This document shows, piece by piece, positions 19,966 to 59,811 of a stretch of 64,000 bases of DNA. The DNA comes from Omphiscola glabra (lineage: Eukaryota > Mollusca > Gastropoda > Lymnaeidae): contig OZ024796.1 in the NCBI GenBank assembly GCA_964017045.1, forward strand, positions 19,739,510-19,803,509, written 5' to 3'. The notes beneath the pieces are model-generated. The model had not been told where the DNA came from. It ran no database searches and saw only the letters and a list, made by a program, of their open reading frames with translations. A program made the translations under genes and the position numbers. Position 1 is the first letter of the stretch; each line of letters begins with the position of its first letter.

Positions 19966-22900
19966 AAGGCAGCAAATAAAATTATAAACGTGAAATTGCA
20001 GACAGCATGTAAAAGACATTGCGCTGTATGACAATCGTCCTTAAATATTAAGAGGCAGTGCTATTGACGGATCGACAAAAATACTAATTTTTGAGTATTT
20101 CTAGTATATTTATATATTTGCTTTCAAAAACTTTTCTTTTTAAAAAATTTAAATAGATTTATGTTAATTATTAAAGTTAAAGAAAAGGGTGCAAACTAAT
20201 ATATTTGTTAGTTAGGGTGTGTGTGTGTTCAAATCTTGCAATATCTCAATTTTGTCCCTGATCTTCAAATGAGCTGAAACTTTGTACCCACCCTCATGAC
20301 TTACAACCCTTCATGATCAATAGGTCACCAGTGACCTCCACTGCCCCTTGAATGACTTCTCGGGAACGGAAATTGATACGGACATCGGGTTGTCACCACG
20401 ACTACCGTTATACTTCGTTTATTTACTCATTCCCAATAACAATGAAACAAAATTTTTTGTTTACCACAGAAAGGTCACCATTGACAACTTCCAAGACTAA
20501 AAGTAAAACGTGACTTAAAAAAAACGCTTTTCCAAAAAAGTACTAGAAACTATCAAATGAATTTTCCCCAAAACTAAAAAAAAAAATGCGGTGAGACGCA
20601 CATGAACTCAATGTTCATTGCAAATAGCAAATTCATTCCACGATCGATGGGAGCATTGAACAATTATGCTAGGCAGTTTAAATAACTTATAGTTTTGTGA
20701 TTAAATAAGCATTATAATCTGTATCCTAACGATGGGGTCACAAAACACACTAAAAATTACTAAAAAGTGCAAACATACTATACAGTATATTGAATCTTAT
20801 GTCAAGACATGACGTTGTATTTACTGGCACCCCACGCATTAATTTTTTTTATTTTGTGTATAGTAATAATAGTAAAATAAGTTATACCGCAAATTTCATT
20901 TTTAAAGATTATTGTAAATAAATATGTAGGCATAGGGTGCATGTTGCATGCCATAAGTAGTTTTTAATTTATATGTATTTATTTACCGGAATTTTAATTT
21001 ATACGATTTAAAACAAAACGTAACATCACATAAAGCTGATGTAACTCCTATGACCATGCTTTGCCGTACAGTACATTGAGAACAGGAGCGTGCAGTGTAG
21101 TCATTCATTTGAAAGGTGTTTAAATTTAAAAATCAATTTGTATGTTTTAATCCATTTACCTCATCCATACTTATAAATATTAGATGACAACCTCTTCTCT
21201 TTGGCTGCATCATTGTGACCTTTGCCCTATTTCTTCCTAATTATGACTTATGACGACATGCTTGTGGAGCTATTTTATCACCGAGACATTTATAAATGAA
21301 AAGTTAAAGAACATAAAAGAAATGTATCAAGTCAAGTTGACCAATGATGACTTATTTTATTGAATCAAATGACATCAGATCTAACGTAAACACAATTCCA
21401 AATTTAAAGCTAGAACATTGAGAATTTCAATTTTAAAAAAAGACAAATTACAAGAGAGTTAGAGTTGAAGGAAATATTCTGAGTAGCTTTATCCTTACTT
21501 CCTTAGAAAAGTAAATCAGGGCTTTCAGCAGACACATGCATTCTTACTGAAGTAGGAAGAAATTAGTAGGGGGAGAATTCCACGTGCAGCATAACAAGCT
21601 TCAGCTTTTTATTATGGAAATCAAAAAAAACAACTGCAGTATTTTATTTCTAACGAATGTGACAAATTTTGAAGTCAACTTTCGGATCATTTTCATTGAT
21701 CTTCCCCCTCAAGTTGATCAAAGAAGTGTGCATTTATTTGTAACCCTTCTTAAAACTGGTCATCTAAACAGCTTGGTTGGGGAAATTATTCTTTATTAGC
21801 CACACAAACAACTAGGAATCAGACTATTCAATAACAACCTACCAATTAAATCACCACTGAAATGAAGAAAGTCATTCCTTTAGGACAAACCTTATCATGA
21901 ATCATGTATTCAAGTTCGTAAATAGCAGATGTAGGAAAAGGGGTGATACATGTGAAAAAAAAATTCTTTGCTAGATGCCAAGTACACATATTTATATGAA
22001 TATATTAAATTAATAGATCAGAGGTGGGGGGGATTAGAGGCAGATACGTTTACCATTGCCACACAATAGTTATCATTTACAACAAATTTCAAACTAGTCT
22101 TCCATACCTTGTCAAAGTGTGTCTACTATGGACTTATACAAATTTATAGGAGCCCCTTATCTTTCAGCACTTCACAACAAACATATCTGATTATCAAATG
22201 GGACAAAGAGACACACCCCTGGGATCAGTGCATTATTCTTCCAAGCAGCCAGCACACACACACACACACACACACACAAAGGCAATCCGATGCCTGTATA
22301 TCACTGCCAAGTATAAAATTGCCATTCAATGTTAATCCAAGAGGAGTAGTTTTTGTCAACATACACACGGCAAACTCATCAAAGGGACAAATATCTAGGG
22401 ATTTATGTATAATAATAATATAGAAATATTCTCAAGTTATTAGAACATAAACGGCGGAACATAATGAATTGAAAGAACGCTGACTAAAAATAAGAACTAA
22501 CCAGAAGCGTGTTAGTCCTGAATGAGGCAATACTAGATTGTCTTTATCTTTGATAAACAAATGGAACAATTACACAACTTGTTACAGTAGTTAGTAACTG
22601 GTTACAGGTAGTTAGTAACAAGTTACAGGTAGTTAACTAGTTACAGGTAAGCTTTAAACTTTTTGCAGTGTGAAAGATGTCTCAAGGTTAGATTGAAAGT
22701 AATAATATTTGGGATGACGATTTAAAGATTATGATTTAACAAAGGGTACAAGTAATTTCCCAGCACAAATGTCTGGCAACAATCTTGCCTTTTAGGCATT
22801 GAAAATACTATGCACAGTATTAACATGATTTGAACGTCGGAACTGACAAAGTATGTGAATATGAAGCAGACAAGGATGAGATACTATCATAGTTCTATCA

Positions 22901-23782
22901 AGTGGGCAAATTTAATCGTGCTATAAAATGCTATTTTCAGTATGGTAGGGTTTGCGACCCCAATACTGTTCCTGTACAAGGGGATCATGGGACAGGTTCA
23001 AAGGTTATCAATCATCTTATCATTTACATTTATTCAAAATATAAAAAGTAATAATTGACCAACTATAAATTCCATACGTTTTTAATTGGTGGTCGAAAGT
23101 TTTATTTAATTGAATTACTGCGAAATAAATTTGAATGCACCTAATGACCCTGAAGTTAAACTTAAAAATAAAATTATCAAAAGAGGTAGCATTACTTCAT
23201 GGGCCTGTGCAGTCTATGAAGATAGTCAGTGTCTGTCATGACCACAGGTCAAGGTTTGACAGTGTCTGTCATGACCATAGGTCAAGGTTTGACAGTGTCT
23301 GTATTGACCATAGGTCGAAATTGCACAGCGTCTTGTTATCTGTCGCCATATGACAAGCTTAACTCCAATGAAGAATAACATTCATTTTGTCAGTGTTACA
23401 CTGTCTGCAAGACTACCAAATCAGAATACATTACAAGCATGCATCCCCTCTCCCTGCCCCCCATACAACCCATTGTCTTAGTGGTGCCAGCATTTAGTCT
23501 TGTGCTACACAGCATCATCTCTCATTTAGAAGGCAGTGGCTGTGTAAACAATATACAGCCAATTTATCATATTTAAACAATATTTCCCATTCATCTTGAC
23601 CAGCCAATAAGAAGAGAAGATGGTGGCTTGCTCCACACACACAAGAAGACAATCACCCTTGTACACAGGTACACATTCCAACTATTGATGAACAAACAAC
23701 AGGAACAGCCGAGCCCATGTTCTCAAATCTCCAAAAGGTGACCGTGATGCTAGTCATGTAGTCCCGCTCATTTAGACAGACA
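19966..23782. other. Convergent intergenic region and PKA 3' side
   Basis: No coding sequence seen. Contains a (CA)n run at 22255-22276, short GGTTACAGGTAGTTAGTAAC repeats (22580-22650) and a three-copy GTGTCTGTCATGACCA repeat (23228-23320). The PKA 3' UTR must extend down from 23782 but its end is not resolved. A unique-looking block at 20230-20520 is unexplained. Confidence 0.4.
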
Positions 23783-50859
<27,077 letters not shown>

Positions 50860-53090
50860 ATCCCGTTTTTGCTTGCTATCGCACCTCCAATCTGATTATT
50901 ATTTATGAATTATCCTCCAATGGAATTTCACAGGAATGAACAGTGAACAAAATATCCGGTAGAAACAGATCATGCACTCTTTCGCCTAACCTAAATTATC
51001 CTAGCGAGAAAAACACTACAAGCAACACTAGCACACACTTCTCGCAGCCTACAAAGGCCTAAAATGGTATATTAATTATGTGTAAACGGTTGGGGAAGAT
51101 TATGCGAATCCATATGAACTGAATTTAATACATGTTAAGAATTGGTTCTTTAAATCACGGTTACATATACTAATCATTTAGTAAAACAATTGTTCTATCA
51201 GCATCAACAATCGGTTTCTCTAGGAAGTAGTGCACTCGGCGTACGCACACGGCTACTCTTCGTTTCAGGGCAGCTGAGTCGAAATGTTTTACAATTTAAG
51301 GTTTAAGACTCCGACTCCAGTATGTTATGACACGCTGGACTTTTATATATATATATGTATATTACTATGTCTAAATATATTTGTAAACTGAAATTATTTC
51401 ATATAGTCCACAACTATTTTTGCAAGTCATGTTACAATGTTTAGACTAATATTGAGAAATCGTCACGACTCCAACCATACAAGTTTCACTTCGTATCCTC
51501 AACACCGATACCCCAGCCCGATTCGTTCCCCCGCGCAAAGCATTGTTGGACAGGTAGAAGTAGAACTGCCGTAAACATTGACCCGATCGCGTAGTGATAC
51601 AATTTCAACACGCACCGTATCACATAACACAGGATAAACACACACACTACACACTCGTGGCATATATATATTTATAATGTAAAATACCTGAAGTCGAAAG
51701 AGATAATACTATCACGATATGGCCAGTGGTACTAAATTTATAAAAAGTTCGCTGTATGCTTATATAATGAGTTTTGCTCGACATAAATCTACAACATACC
51801 AAAAACAAAGTTTGCTGGTAAAAAGTGTCGAGTATAGCAGTATAGGCAGTATAGCATTTTCAACAATGATTAAATTGATTAACTCCAACATTTTAAAAGT
51901 ATTTGCGAGTTTGTGAATAATGTGACACTCGAGAAATGGTGTTTATTTTTTTTAAATACTATTCACTTTTTTAAAAAAAATATTAACTATGGGCAGACAC
52001 TTAAATTCACATCAAACATTTTTATTGTAGCCACTTGAGAAAGCGGGTGAAAAGAAGTGCGAGACCTTACAGACATCCGTTATGCTGATAATATATCGTA
52101 CAAGTCACCTGAGCACAAAGAAGTGGGGAAAACTTTCCCTACAGTTTGATATAAATGGGTTGCGTTATGGGGCGTAGGGCTGTGCCTGACAAGTATGGTG
52201 TTTATATAGAATAGAATAGAATTAGTTTACAGACATTTTAACACTTGACAATAGCCTGATATGGTTACTGTTACGACATGATTGGTTATGCCAACGGCAT
52301 GATTTCATTTTGTGTCATGTTTACGGGCATAATTTGTTGGTTACGCGGGCATGATTTGATTATGGTTTCGGCATATGTAATGGTTACGACGTGATTTGGT
52401 TATGGTTACGGCGTATTACTTGATGGTTACGGCATGAAACGTTATCTGTTAATGTCACTGAGCAGCATTTGATTTGGAGAATATTTGTTACATTAGCGTG
52501 AGTTTTGGCATGTTAAGAAGTTTGCTCGCTTAGAGCAGTGAGCTTGTATAGAAGTGAGCTCGTACAGAAGTGTGCTTGTTAAGAAAATATGGACACGCAT
52601 AAGTCTGCATGAAGGATATATGGTATTTAAGTACCGGTACTCTATTTAAGCTGATAATTTATTTGACTTTAAATTTTGTTTTGCTCATTAAATCACTACA
52701 ATGAAATAAATAAATCTGACCTTAATTTAAAACGTGAATTCTTTTTATAGACGACAAAAGTATTTTTAGTTCTGTATAGTTCCACCCCCCCCCCCCCCCC
52801 AAATCATGGACCTTTGTCGATTCTGCATGAATTGACTTGCAGTGTTTATTTTAACGAAGTGGCTATTGGTACACGGGTACCAGAATTGAGAGGTTGGGAT
52901 TAAAAACGATTTAAAACATTATTGTTGGGTTTGTAAGACGAAAAGAGGTATCAAATGCACTATACGTTTAAATCTTAATTCTTCAGTTTTACTAAAATAA
53001 ACTACCACAAATGACATCCGAATAGCATTGAGCCTAATGGTACCCGGGTGCGAATGGCGGCGCTGCGTGTCCGGGTCCATTTTGACTAAT
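50860..53090. other. Upstream region of the main PKA first exon
   Basis: Likely promoter and 5' UTR for exon 1 lie within the first part; no TATA box in a convincing place. A degenerate ATGGTTACGGCATGATTTG repeat lies at 52260-52440 and a (C)n tract at 52784-52800. Confidence 0.35.
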
Positions 53091-53091
53091 G

Positions 53092-53568
53092 CCATTGTTT
53101 TCATACATTGCCATTGTTGTCATACATTGCCATTGTTGTCATACATTACCAATGTCACACATTGCCATGGTTGTCATACATTGTCATTGTTGTCATACAT
53201 TGCCATTGTTGTCATACATTGTCATTGTTGTCATACATTGCCATTGTTGTCATACATTGTCATTGTTGTCATACATTGCCATTGTTGTCATACATTGCCA
53301 TTGTTGTCATACATTGCCATTGTTGTCATACATTGCCATTGTTGTCATACATTGCCATTGTTGTCATACATTGCCATTGTTGTCATACATTGTCATTGTT
53401 GTCATACATTGCCATTGTTGTCATGCATTGCCATTGTTGTCATACATTGCCATTGTTGTCATACATTGTCATTGTTGTCATACATTGTCATTGTTGTCAT
53501 ACATTGCCATTGTTGTCATACATTGTCATTGTTGTCATACATTGCCATTGTTGTCATACATTGCAATT
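53092..53568. repeat. 19-bp minisatellite TTGCCATTGTTGTCATACA
   Basis: About 24 copies with CCATTG/TCATTG alternation. Gives three open frames on one strand because 19 is not a multiple of 3 and the unit lacks stops. Confidence 0.96.
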
Positions 53569-53691
53569 CAAATATACTTCAGCTAGTTTAATTACGTTTA
53601 TTTCAATACCTAAAACGGCAGCAACATTTTTAATTTCATCTTATTATCATCTGCATGGGGGCATCTTTTTTTCGATAGTCATTCTCTAGCC

Positions 53692-53870
53692 CAGCGGTTC
53701 TCAACCTGTGGGTCGCGTGACCCTTTCCCAGGGGTCGCCTAAGACCATCTGAAAACACATATAGTCTACAGTTATGAAGTAGAAACAAAAATAATTTTTT
53801 GGCTGGGGGTCGCCACAACACGAGGGACTGTATTAAAGGGTCGCGGCATTAATAAAGTTGAGAACCGCTG
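53692..53870. mobile_element. SPIN-like non-autonomous hAT element
   Basis: 179 bp with ends CAGCGGTTCTCAACCT and the inverse AGTTGAGAACCGCTG. Inner blocks GGGTCGCCTAAGACCATCTG, ACAGTTATGAAGTAGAAAC, GGGGGTCGCCACAACACGAG and GTATTAAAGGGTCGCGGCAT match, by memory, the ends of SPIN (Space Invader) hAT elements with only scattered changes. Flanks CTCTAGCC and ATTTCGCC (5 of 8 equal) could be a worn target duplication. The interior of longer SPIN copies is missing. Confidence 0.8.
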
Positions 53871-54189
53871 ATTTCGCCTATATGCTAAATATACCAGTTG
53901 CGGTATCTAGCCCAGCCTTTCCCTAACTTTGTGACAAGGAGCAGCAGTACGACGATAATTTTTTTAATTAATTAGAAATTATAGATTTGACAGGGTTTTT
54001 TCTTTTTTTTTTTTTGGGGGGGGGGGGGATGACAGCTGAGATATTAAAATTCCAGGATAATAACCCCTTCAGAGCGCATATGTAGTATGTGAATGACCCA
54101 GCGCATATGCAGTATGTGATTGACCCGTTATGGGTGCTGGTCAAGATCAAGAATTCTCTTCATTTACCAATCTTTGTGATAGTGTTTCC

Positions 54190-54770
54190 CAACGTTTGAC
54201 GAAAAAAAAAGGGGGGGGGGGATATCAATATGAAGATTCTTTGGGGGGTGGGGGGCATTTAAAATTTGAGTTAGGAAAGAAAAACAAGAGGAGAGGGGCA
54301 TTGTTAGTAAACTTTTTTAGGTTAACCACTGTTTTTATTTGTCATTTTTTGTCCAATGCATCGAAACTCGATGCCTAAAAGAGGCACTCAGACGGAATTC
54401 TGTCTTTCTGGCGGCAGCTTATAACTTATAAACTTATAGACACTTTTTAAAACATTCTTTTAGGAAAAAAAAAGGGGGATTAAACCTTTTATGTACTCTT
54501 TTTTTTTGGGGGGGGGCATTAACACCTTTTATGTACTCGGATGGGGGGGGGGGAATGAAAACCTTTTAAGTATCAAGATGGGGGGGGGTATTAAAACCTT
54601 TTAGGTCCTCAGATTTTTTTTTTGGGGGGGGATGGGGATAAAACCTTTTATTTACTTAGATTTGGGGGGGGGGGCATTGAAACATATTACGTACTCAGAT
54701 TGGGTGGGGGGGGGGGCATTAAAACCTTTTAGGTTCTCCGACTGGGGCGTGGGGTTAAAAAAAAATTCTA
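54190..54770. repeat. G-tract repeat with CATTAAAACCTTTTAGGTAC
   Basis: Seven or so units of about 50-60 bp, each with a G run of 7-12 followed by ATTAAAACCTTTTA and TACTCAGAT. Confidence 0.88.
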
Positions 54771-55059
54771 ACTAATGTCCACTATATAATTATGTCTGAT
54801 GTAATGGAACACCGACTATTCACTTCACAGAAGTACTTTAAATCAGTGGTTCATAAGTTAGCTGAAAGTTTGTTAGAGATTAGGGCAAATATACATGATA
54901 ATACGTCATCCATTGTTGATTGATAAAAGATAACAGCCTGTGCGTATGTAGGTATGTCAACAGTCTCTACAGCAACAGACAAGAAATTTGTTGAGGATTC
55001 AAAGTCAGAAAGTCAACAGAACAATGAAATTCGTGCAATGTTGACACCATAACATTTAG

Positions 55060-55660
55060 ATGTGTATAACCCATAATGTACAGAATTCACATCCCAATAC
55101 ACGATGTAAGTTGTACACACTTCATTTTAGGGTTTACATAATCCCAGTGTAATTTACAGACCTCAATTTACGATGTACCCACATTGAAATGTTCAGAGTG
55201 CATACTCCTATGTAAGTTGTACAGAAACAAATGTACGAGGAAAAGACCCCAATGTACGGGGTACACACTGCGATGTAAGGTATACACACTACAAAGTACG
55301 AGGTATAGATCCTAATTCCAAGGCGGGCACCATGGACTTAGCGCATAGAGAAAAATTCACCATAGATACACATTCGCCTAAGAGACACATTCACCACAGA
55401 GACACATTCGCCTAAGAGACACATTCACCACAGATACACATTCGCCTACATTTACCACAGAGACACATTCACCACAGAGACGCATCCACCACAGAGACAC
55501 ATTCACCATAGAGACGCATTCACCACAGAGACGCATTCACCACAGAGACACATTCACCACAGAGACGCATCCACCACAGAGACACATTCACCATAGAGAC
55601 ACATTTACTAGAGAGACACATTCACCAGAGACACATTTGTCAGAGAGACACGTGATAAAC
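55060..55660. repeat. Two tandem repeats: GTACAxACCxxAATGTAC type and GACACATTCACCACAGA
   Basis: A diverged 30-bp repeat (55060-55320) followed by a cleaner 17-24 bp repeat (55350-55660). Confidence 0.85.
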
Positions 55661-55748
55661 AAGTGAGATATGATAAACCAGAGGCATGATAAACTATAGA
55701 CATAATAAACTCAATAGACAGAAAATATAGATATAGCAGCGTTTCTCG

Positions 55749-55934
55749 CAGGGCCGGCCTTAGGCCACTGCAACCTATGCGGCCGCAGTGGGCCCCGCAC
55801 TTTCATAGGCCCCGCCCCGAATTTATTTTCTAATACAAAATCTTAATTTTCACTTATTGTCCTTATTCCTACCCAGACTGGGCCCCGCGCCATCCGTTTC
55901 GCATAGGGCCCCGCAATTGTTAGGGTCGGCCCTG
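55749..55934. mobile_element. Non-autonomous hAT-type element with CAGGGCCGGCCTTAGG terminus
   Basis: 186 bp; CAGGGCCGGCCTTAGG at left and the reverse complement of CAGGGCCGACCCTAAC at right. GGGCCCCGC recurs inside both arms. Flanks GTTTCTCG and GGTGCTCG agree at 6 of 8 positions. Confidence 0.75.
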
Positions 55935-58402
55935 GGTGCTCGTAAAAATCCACAGAGGAATGCGAGGTAACTGAGGGCTACATTGTGAGCTGTGAACACG
56001 AAAGCTACATTGTGATCAGTGAACACTCAAGTGAGAGGGCTACATTGTGATATGGGAACACTTAAGTGAGAGGCTCAGAGGGCTACATTGTGATCTGCGA
56101 GAGATGGAGAAATATTTCGTAAGGGTGGGCCGGGGGGGGGGCAGAGACTTGTTCAAACATTTCTTAGGGGGTGCTAAATATAGAACATGTTGAGTGCAAT
56201 AATTACAAACACGTACAGATGCGAAATATAAAAATGTACCGTATATAGGTGATTTATAAATTATAGAAATGTATGGAGGCAAATAATATAAAAATAGACA
56301 TGCATAGAGATGAGTGACACAATCTTTAATGTGTAAAGAGGTCAATGACCTTTATGAAAAAGGAATTCCGTTTCCTACGAGCAGAAAGGTTGCCAAAACC
56401 TGCCCCTTAATTTTTACCTGACGAAAGTTGAAGATATGGGGCAAGCCAGGGGAAATAACCCAACAAACCATACGACATTTAGAGAAATCCTAATTAAAGT
56501 TCTTGGATAAACGTTTAAATGAGACACCATGATTTAGTTCCAAAGTGGCCACATTGGTTTATTTTGAACACACTCCACCAACATCACGTCTTCTATTACA
56601 CTGTTTATAAACTTAGCATTAATATTAGCGATTGTTTTTACGGAGGAATATACCGGCCAAAAGGCATTCATTTAAATACAAGGCATTCATTTAAATACAA
56701 TATTGCCAGTGTGACAAAGCATTACACCATAACATAACAATGTGTACGTCCTGTTTTTTTAGTTACTTTTCGCCCATTGCCATGGGTGGCACATTGTAAC
56801 GAGATGACGTAGACCAAGGTTGGCCAAGTTTGTGTGGGGCGTCGGTCCGCCCCCCTGGTGGCTATTTCTTGTTTATGTATGGGTGGGCGGGCGGTATTTT
56901 CGGCGCAAAAGACCCAAGGCATAATTACCGATTACTACTCATTATGATGAGATATGGGAACTGCTATTGGCTCAGTTCTATTCAATGTAATTAGTATTTT
57001 ATTCTCACCCAATGAAATTGTAAAATTAGATCGAAGTGAGTAGCGACAGAGGAAACAAAAACAAGTCGTCAACGAGGGAATAGGTCAAGAGAGGGCGAAA
57101 TTTGAGATAGTTTCTTCTGAAGAAGCAGGATGACATACAAATGACAGGCTCGTTGCTGTCCCGCGTAACAGATGGAACAATATAGACCTACACTAAAACA
57201 AAAAACGTGCTTTGGAATTCCTCGGCGAGCAGAGGTTAGGACCCAGGAGAAAACGCCATTTACTTCTATAAAACTAACTTTACAATGCAGCCATCGTGAT
57301 TCTATCCGTGTAAATGTAAGCGCAGTTCATTATTAATCTAAGTTCAATAAATTTCCACAATATTTAAACTTGAATTTCAATGCTTTAATTTTATGCCGCC
57401 GCTCCGGATATGTTAGCCAAAGAAATGGTTTCCTTTGGTCTTTAGGTAAATCCAACACTGCGATTTTTACTTTGAAGATTTATCACGTGTTTGGACTCTA
57501 ATTTTTGCTTGATGTGTTGCATGGTCGGATTAAGGCGTTTGAGGCACTGGGCACAGTCAACATAGGGACACAACTCTCTATGCATTGCCCATATATAGTG
57601 AGTGTACTAATCCCAGGCTGAGCCCACTTGAGCCACTTGGACTAAAGGATTTAACACGTGGAACGAGGACAATAATACAAAAGACGAAATAAAAAGTGCT
57701 ACCAATACTACCAAATATACCTTTAATGTTTGCAATAATTTTTTTTAATTAAAAAAAAAAGAAAGAACTTCTTTAGCCATTTGGGCCTGGTCTTAATCCT
57801 TCTTTGATTCAGCGCCAAAACATACTCGGCGCACCAGGCAGCACTATGTATATATATATATGTTTTTGTGACCTTTTTTCAGGCTTTTCTCCGTTGCTCT
57901 TAGATTTGACGCTAAACTAAATTCAGGTATGTGCCAAAATGAATCCTTGTATTGTGTATCAATTTTTTTTTTCGGGGGAGGGGTTTCACGCCTCCCATGC
58001 CATCCCTTTGCATCAATAGCCTTTGGCGCCCTTAACATTAATTTCCTTTTCTCCCTACCGTTCCCTTCTGTGAGATTTAGTGCATACGCCACACCGGGGG
58101 GGGGGGGGGGGGCTCAAAGTCCGTCCCAGGGTGACATAACCCCTCGCTATGCCAATGAGCGTGCCGCATGCGCCCCGAAATGTTGAACGTTGCGAGCCGT
58201 TAGATGAATCACAAATAAAAATGTTCTATCTTCCTTACACAATAATCACAAACTATCCAATCCACACTGATGACAATCTATCCAAACCACACAGACCACA
58301 AACCAATCCCCGTGGCACTGACCACAAATCGTCTCAACCACACTGACTACAAACGATGCTAACCACACTGACCACAGCGTCAGCTCTATGGACAGAACTT
58401 AC
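55935..58402. other. Non-coding upstream region
   Basis: GGCTACATTGTGATCTG repeat (55975-56100). No convincing exon on either strand. A (G)n tract lies at 58096-58112. Confidence 0.35.
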
Positions 58403-58558
58403 GCCACTCTTCGTATTGGGGAGTCAAATAGGTCATTGGTGGTTTCTCGGAGCTACTCCTCTGGGTGGTTTTTCTCCTGGGTTTGTTGAGGTTACCGCCA
58501 CCGCAGCATATAGATTGCATGTGAACGAGAATGTGCGGAGGGTCATCAAACAGTGGTT
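58403..58558 (-). CDS. Candidate coding exon; possible alternative first exon of the PKA gene
   Basis: Not recognised as a family. The minus strand is open from TAG at 58571-58569. It could be internal (acceptor AATTCAG before 58558, phase 1 in) or a first exon with ATG at 58520-58518 (MQSICCGGGNLNKPRRKTTQ, then RSSSEKPPMTYLTPQYEEW). Donor GTAAGT after 58403 leaves one base, phase 1, matching PKA exon 2. Joined to exon 2 the junction reads EEW-L-KEFLAKAK, an uninterrupted amphipathic helix. An RRKT site and an N-terminal CC pair are visible. The minus strand is G+C richer here than its surroundings. Alternative: an exon of an unrelated gene, or chance. The ATG context (C at -3) is weak. Confidence 0.42.
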
Positions 58559-58818
58559 CTGAATTAGGCTAGACCGGGATTCAACAAATCATCATGAACT
58601 ATACTCTACTTTGGTTACAATGGTCGTTTATATCATGTAGTAAGCGCCCAGTATTCGATATCCGTTCAATTTACCCAGACGAAATTTGGTTGTATTTTTT
58701 TTACGCGCTAAAGCTTTCAACATTGGTGCGCAAAATACGTCCTAAAAATCCTATTTAAAAGTGTGCATGTTTTGTCGTGTCCTAGCACTGTAATTTATAT
58801 TCTATAATTACACTCTTG

Positions 58819-58826
58819 TGACGTAA
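58819..58826. promoter_or_regulatory. CRE-like site (TGACGTAA) upstream of candidate exon
   Basis: One base off the palindromic CRE; about 260 bp upstream, on the minus strand, of the candidate exon 58558-58403. Chance occurrence is quite possible. Confidence 0.2.
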
Positions 58827-59034
58827 CTCATATAATTACCCTCTGTCTTGCAGCGTAATTGGAAAAGAGAAATTTGTCCCTATAAATTATAAATAATATT
58901 TTTTAGGGTCGTTTTGACATGTTTCTAGACCATTCTAGACGATAATTTCAATTAGGGAAATTTGAAGACAAGGATCACGGAAAGGCTTGAAGGAAAATCA
59001 ACATCAGATCGAACATATCGCCTAGAAGCCTCCT

Positions 59035-59515
59035 TCGGCAGAACGATGAAAATAACAGTAAACATCAAGTAACACAGTAAAGATAAAGTACAACAGTAAA
59101 GATCAAATAAAACAGTAAACATCAAATAAAACAGTAAAGATCAAAGTATAGCATTAAAGATCAAGTACAACAGTAAAGATCAAATAAAACTGTAAAGATC
59201 AAGTACATCAATAAAGATAAAGTACACCAATAAATATAGAGTACAACAGTAAAGATCAAGTACAGCAGTGAAGATAAAATAAAACAGTAAAGATAAAGTA
59301 CAACAGTAAAGATCAAGTACAGCAGTAAAGATCAAGTACAGCAGTAAAGATCAAGTACAGCAGTAAAGATCAAGTACAGCAGTAAATACAAAAATAAAAC
59401 AGTAAAGATCACGTACAACAGTAAAGATCAAATAATACAGTAAAGATCAAGTACAGCAGTAAAGATCAAGTACAACAGTAAAGATCAAGTACAGCAGTAA
59501 AGATCAAATAAAAAT
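59035..59515. repeat. 19-bp minisatellite AACAGTAAAGATCAAGTAC
   Basis: About 25 copies with AAATAAA and AAGTACA alternation, between the two minus-strand coding candidates. Confidence 0.93.
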
Positions 59516-59811
59516 AAACGATGCTCAGCTAACAAGGTTTTCATCTTGGTCAATAATTAATCATGAGACAAATAAAGATGAAATGGGGGGGGGGGGGGCA
59601 AGTCAGGTGTCCTTTAGAAGAACTACTAACGTCGTCAAATGCACAGTGAATAATGATGAAGGAATACCAATAATTCCATGCGGTGAATATTCCTTTAATT
59701 CTTACAATACAAATTCGAGCCCGCAGATTCTGAGAACTTCACGATAGGCACAATAATAGTCCAACACGATAGACCACATGCGCCACCATATATCACTGTA
59801 ATAGTCTAATT

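Noticed and set aside
53028..53689. Three overlapping plus-strand frames of 165-193 codons
   Set aside because: All come from the 19-bp TTGCCATTGTTGTCATACA array, with the same periodic peptide in three frames.
56722..58092. Minus-strand frames near 56.8 and 58.0 kb as extra exons between the candidate exons and PKA
   Set aside because: They lack paired acceptor and donor in a matching phase and show simple-sequence peptides.
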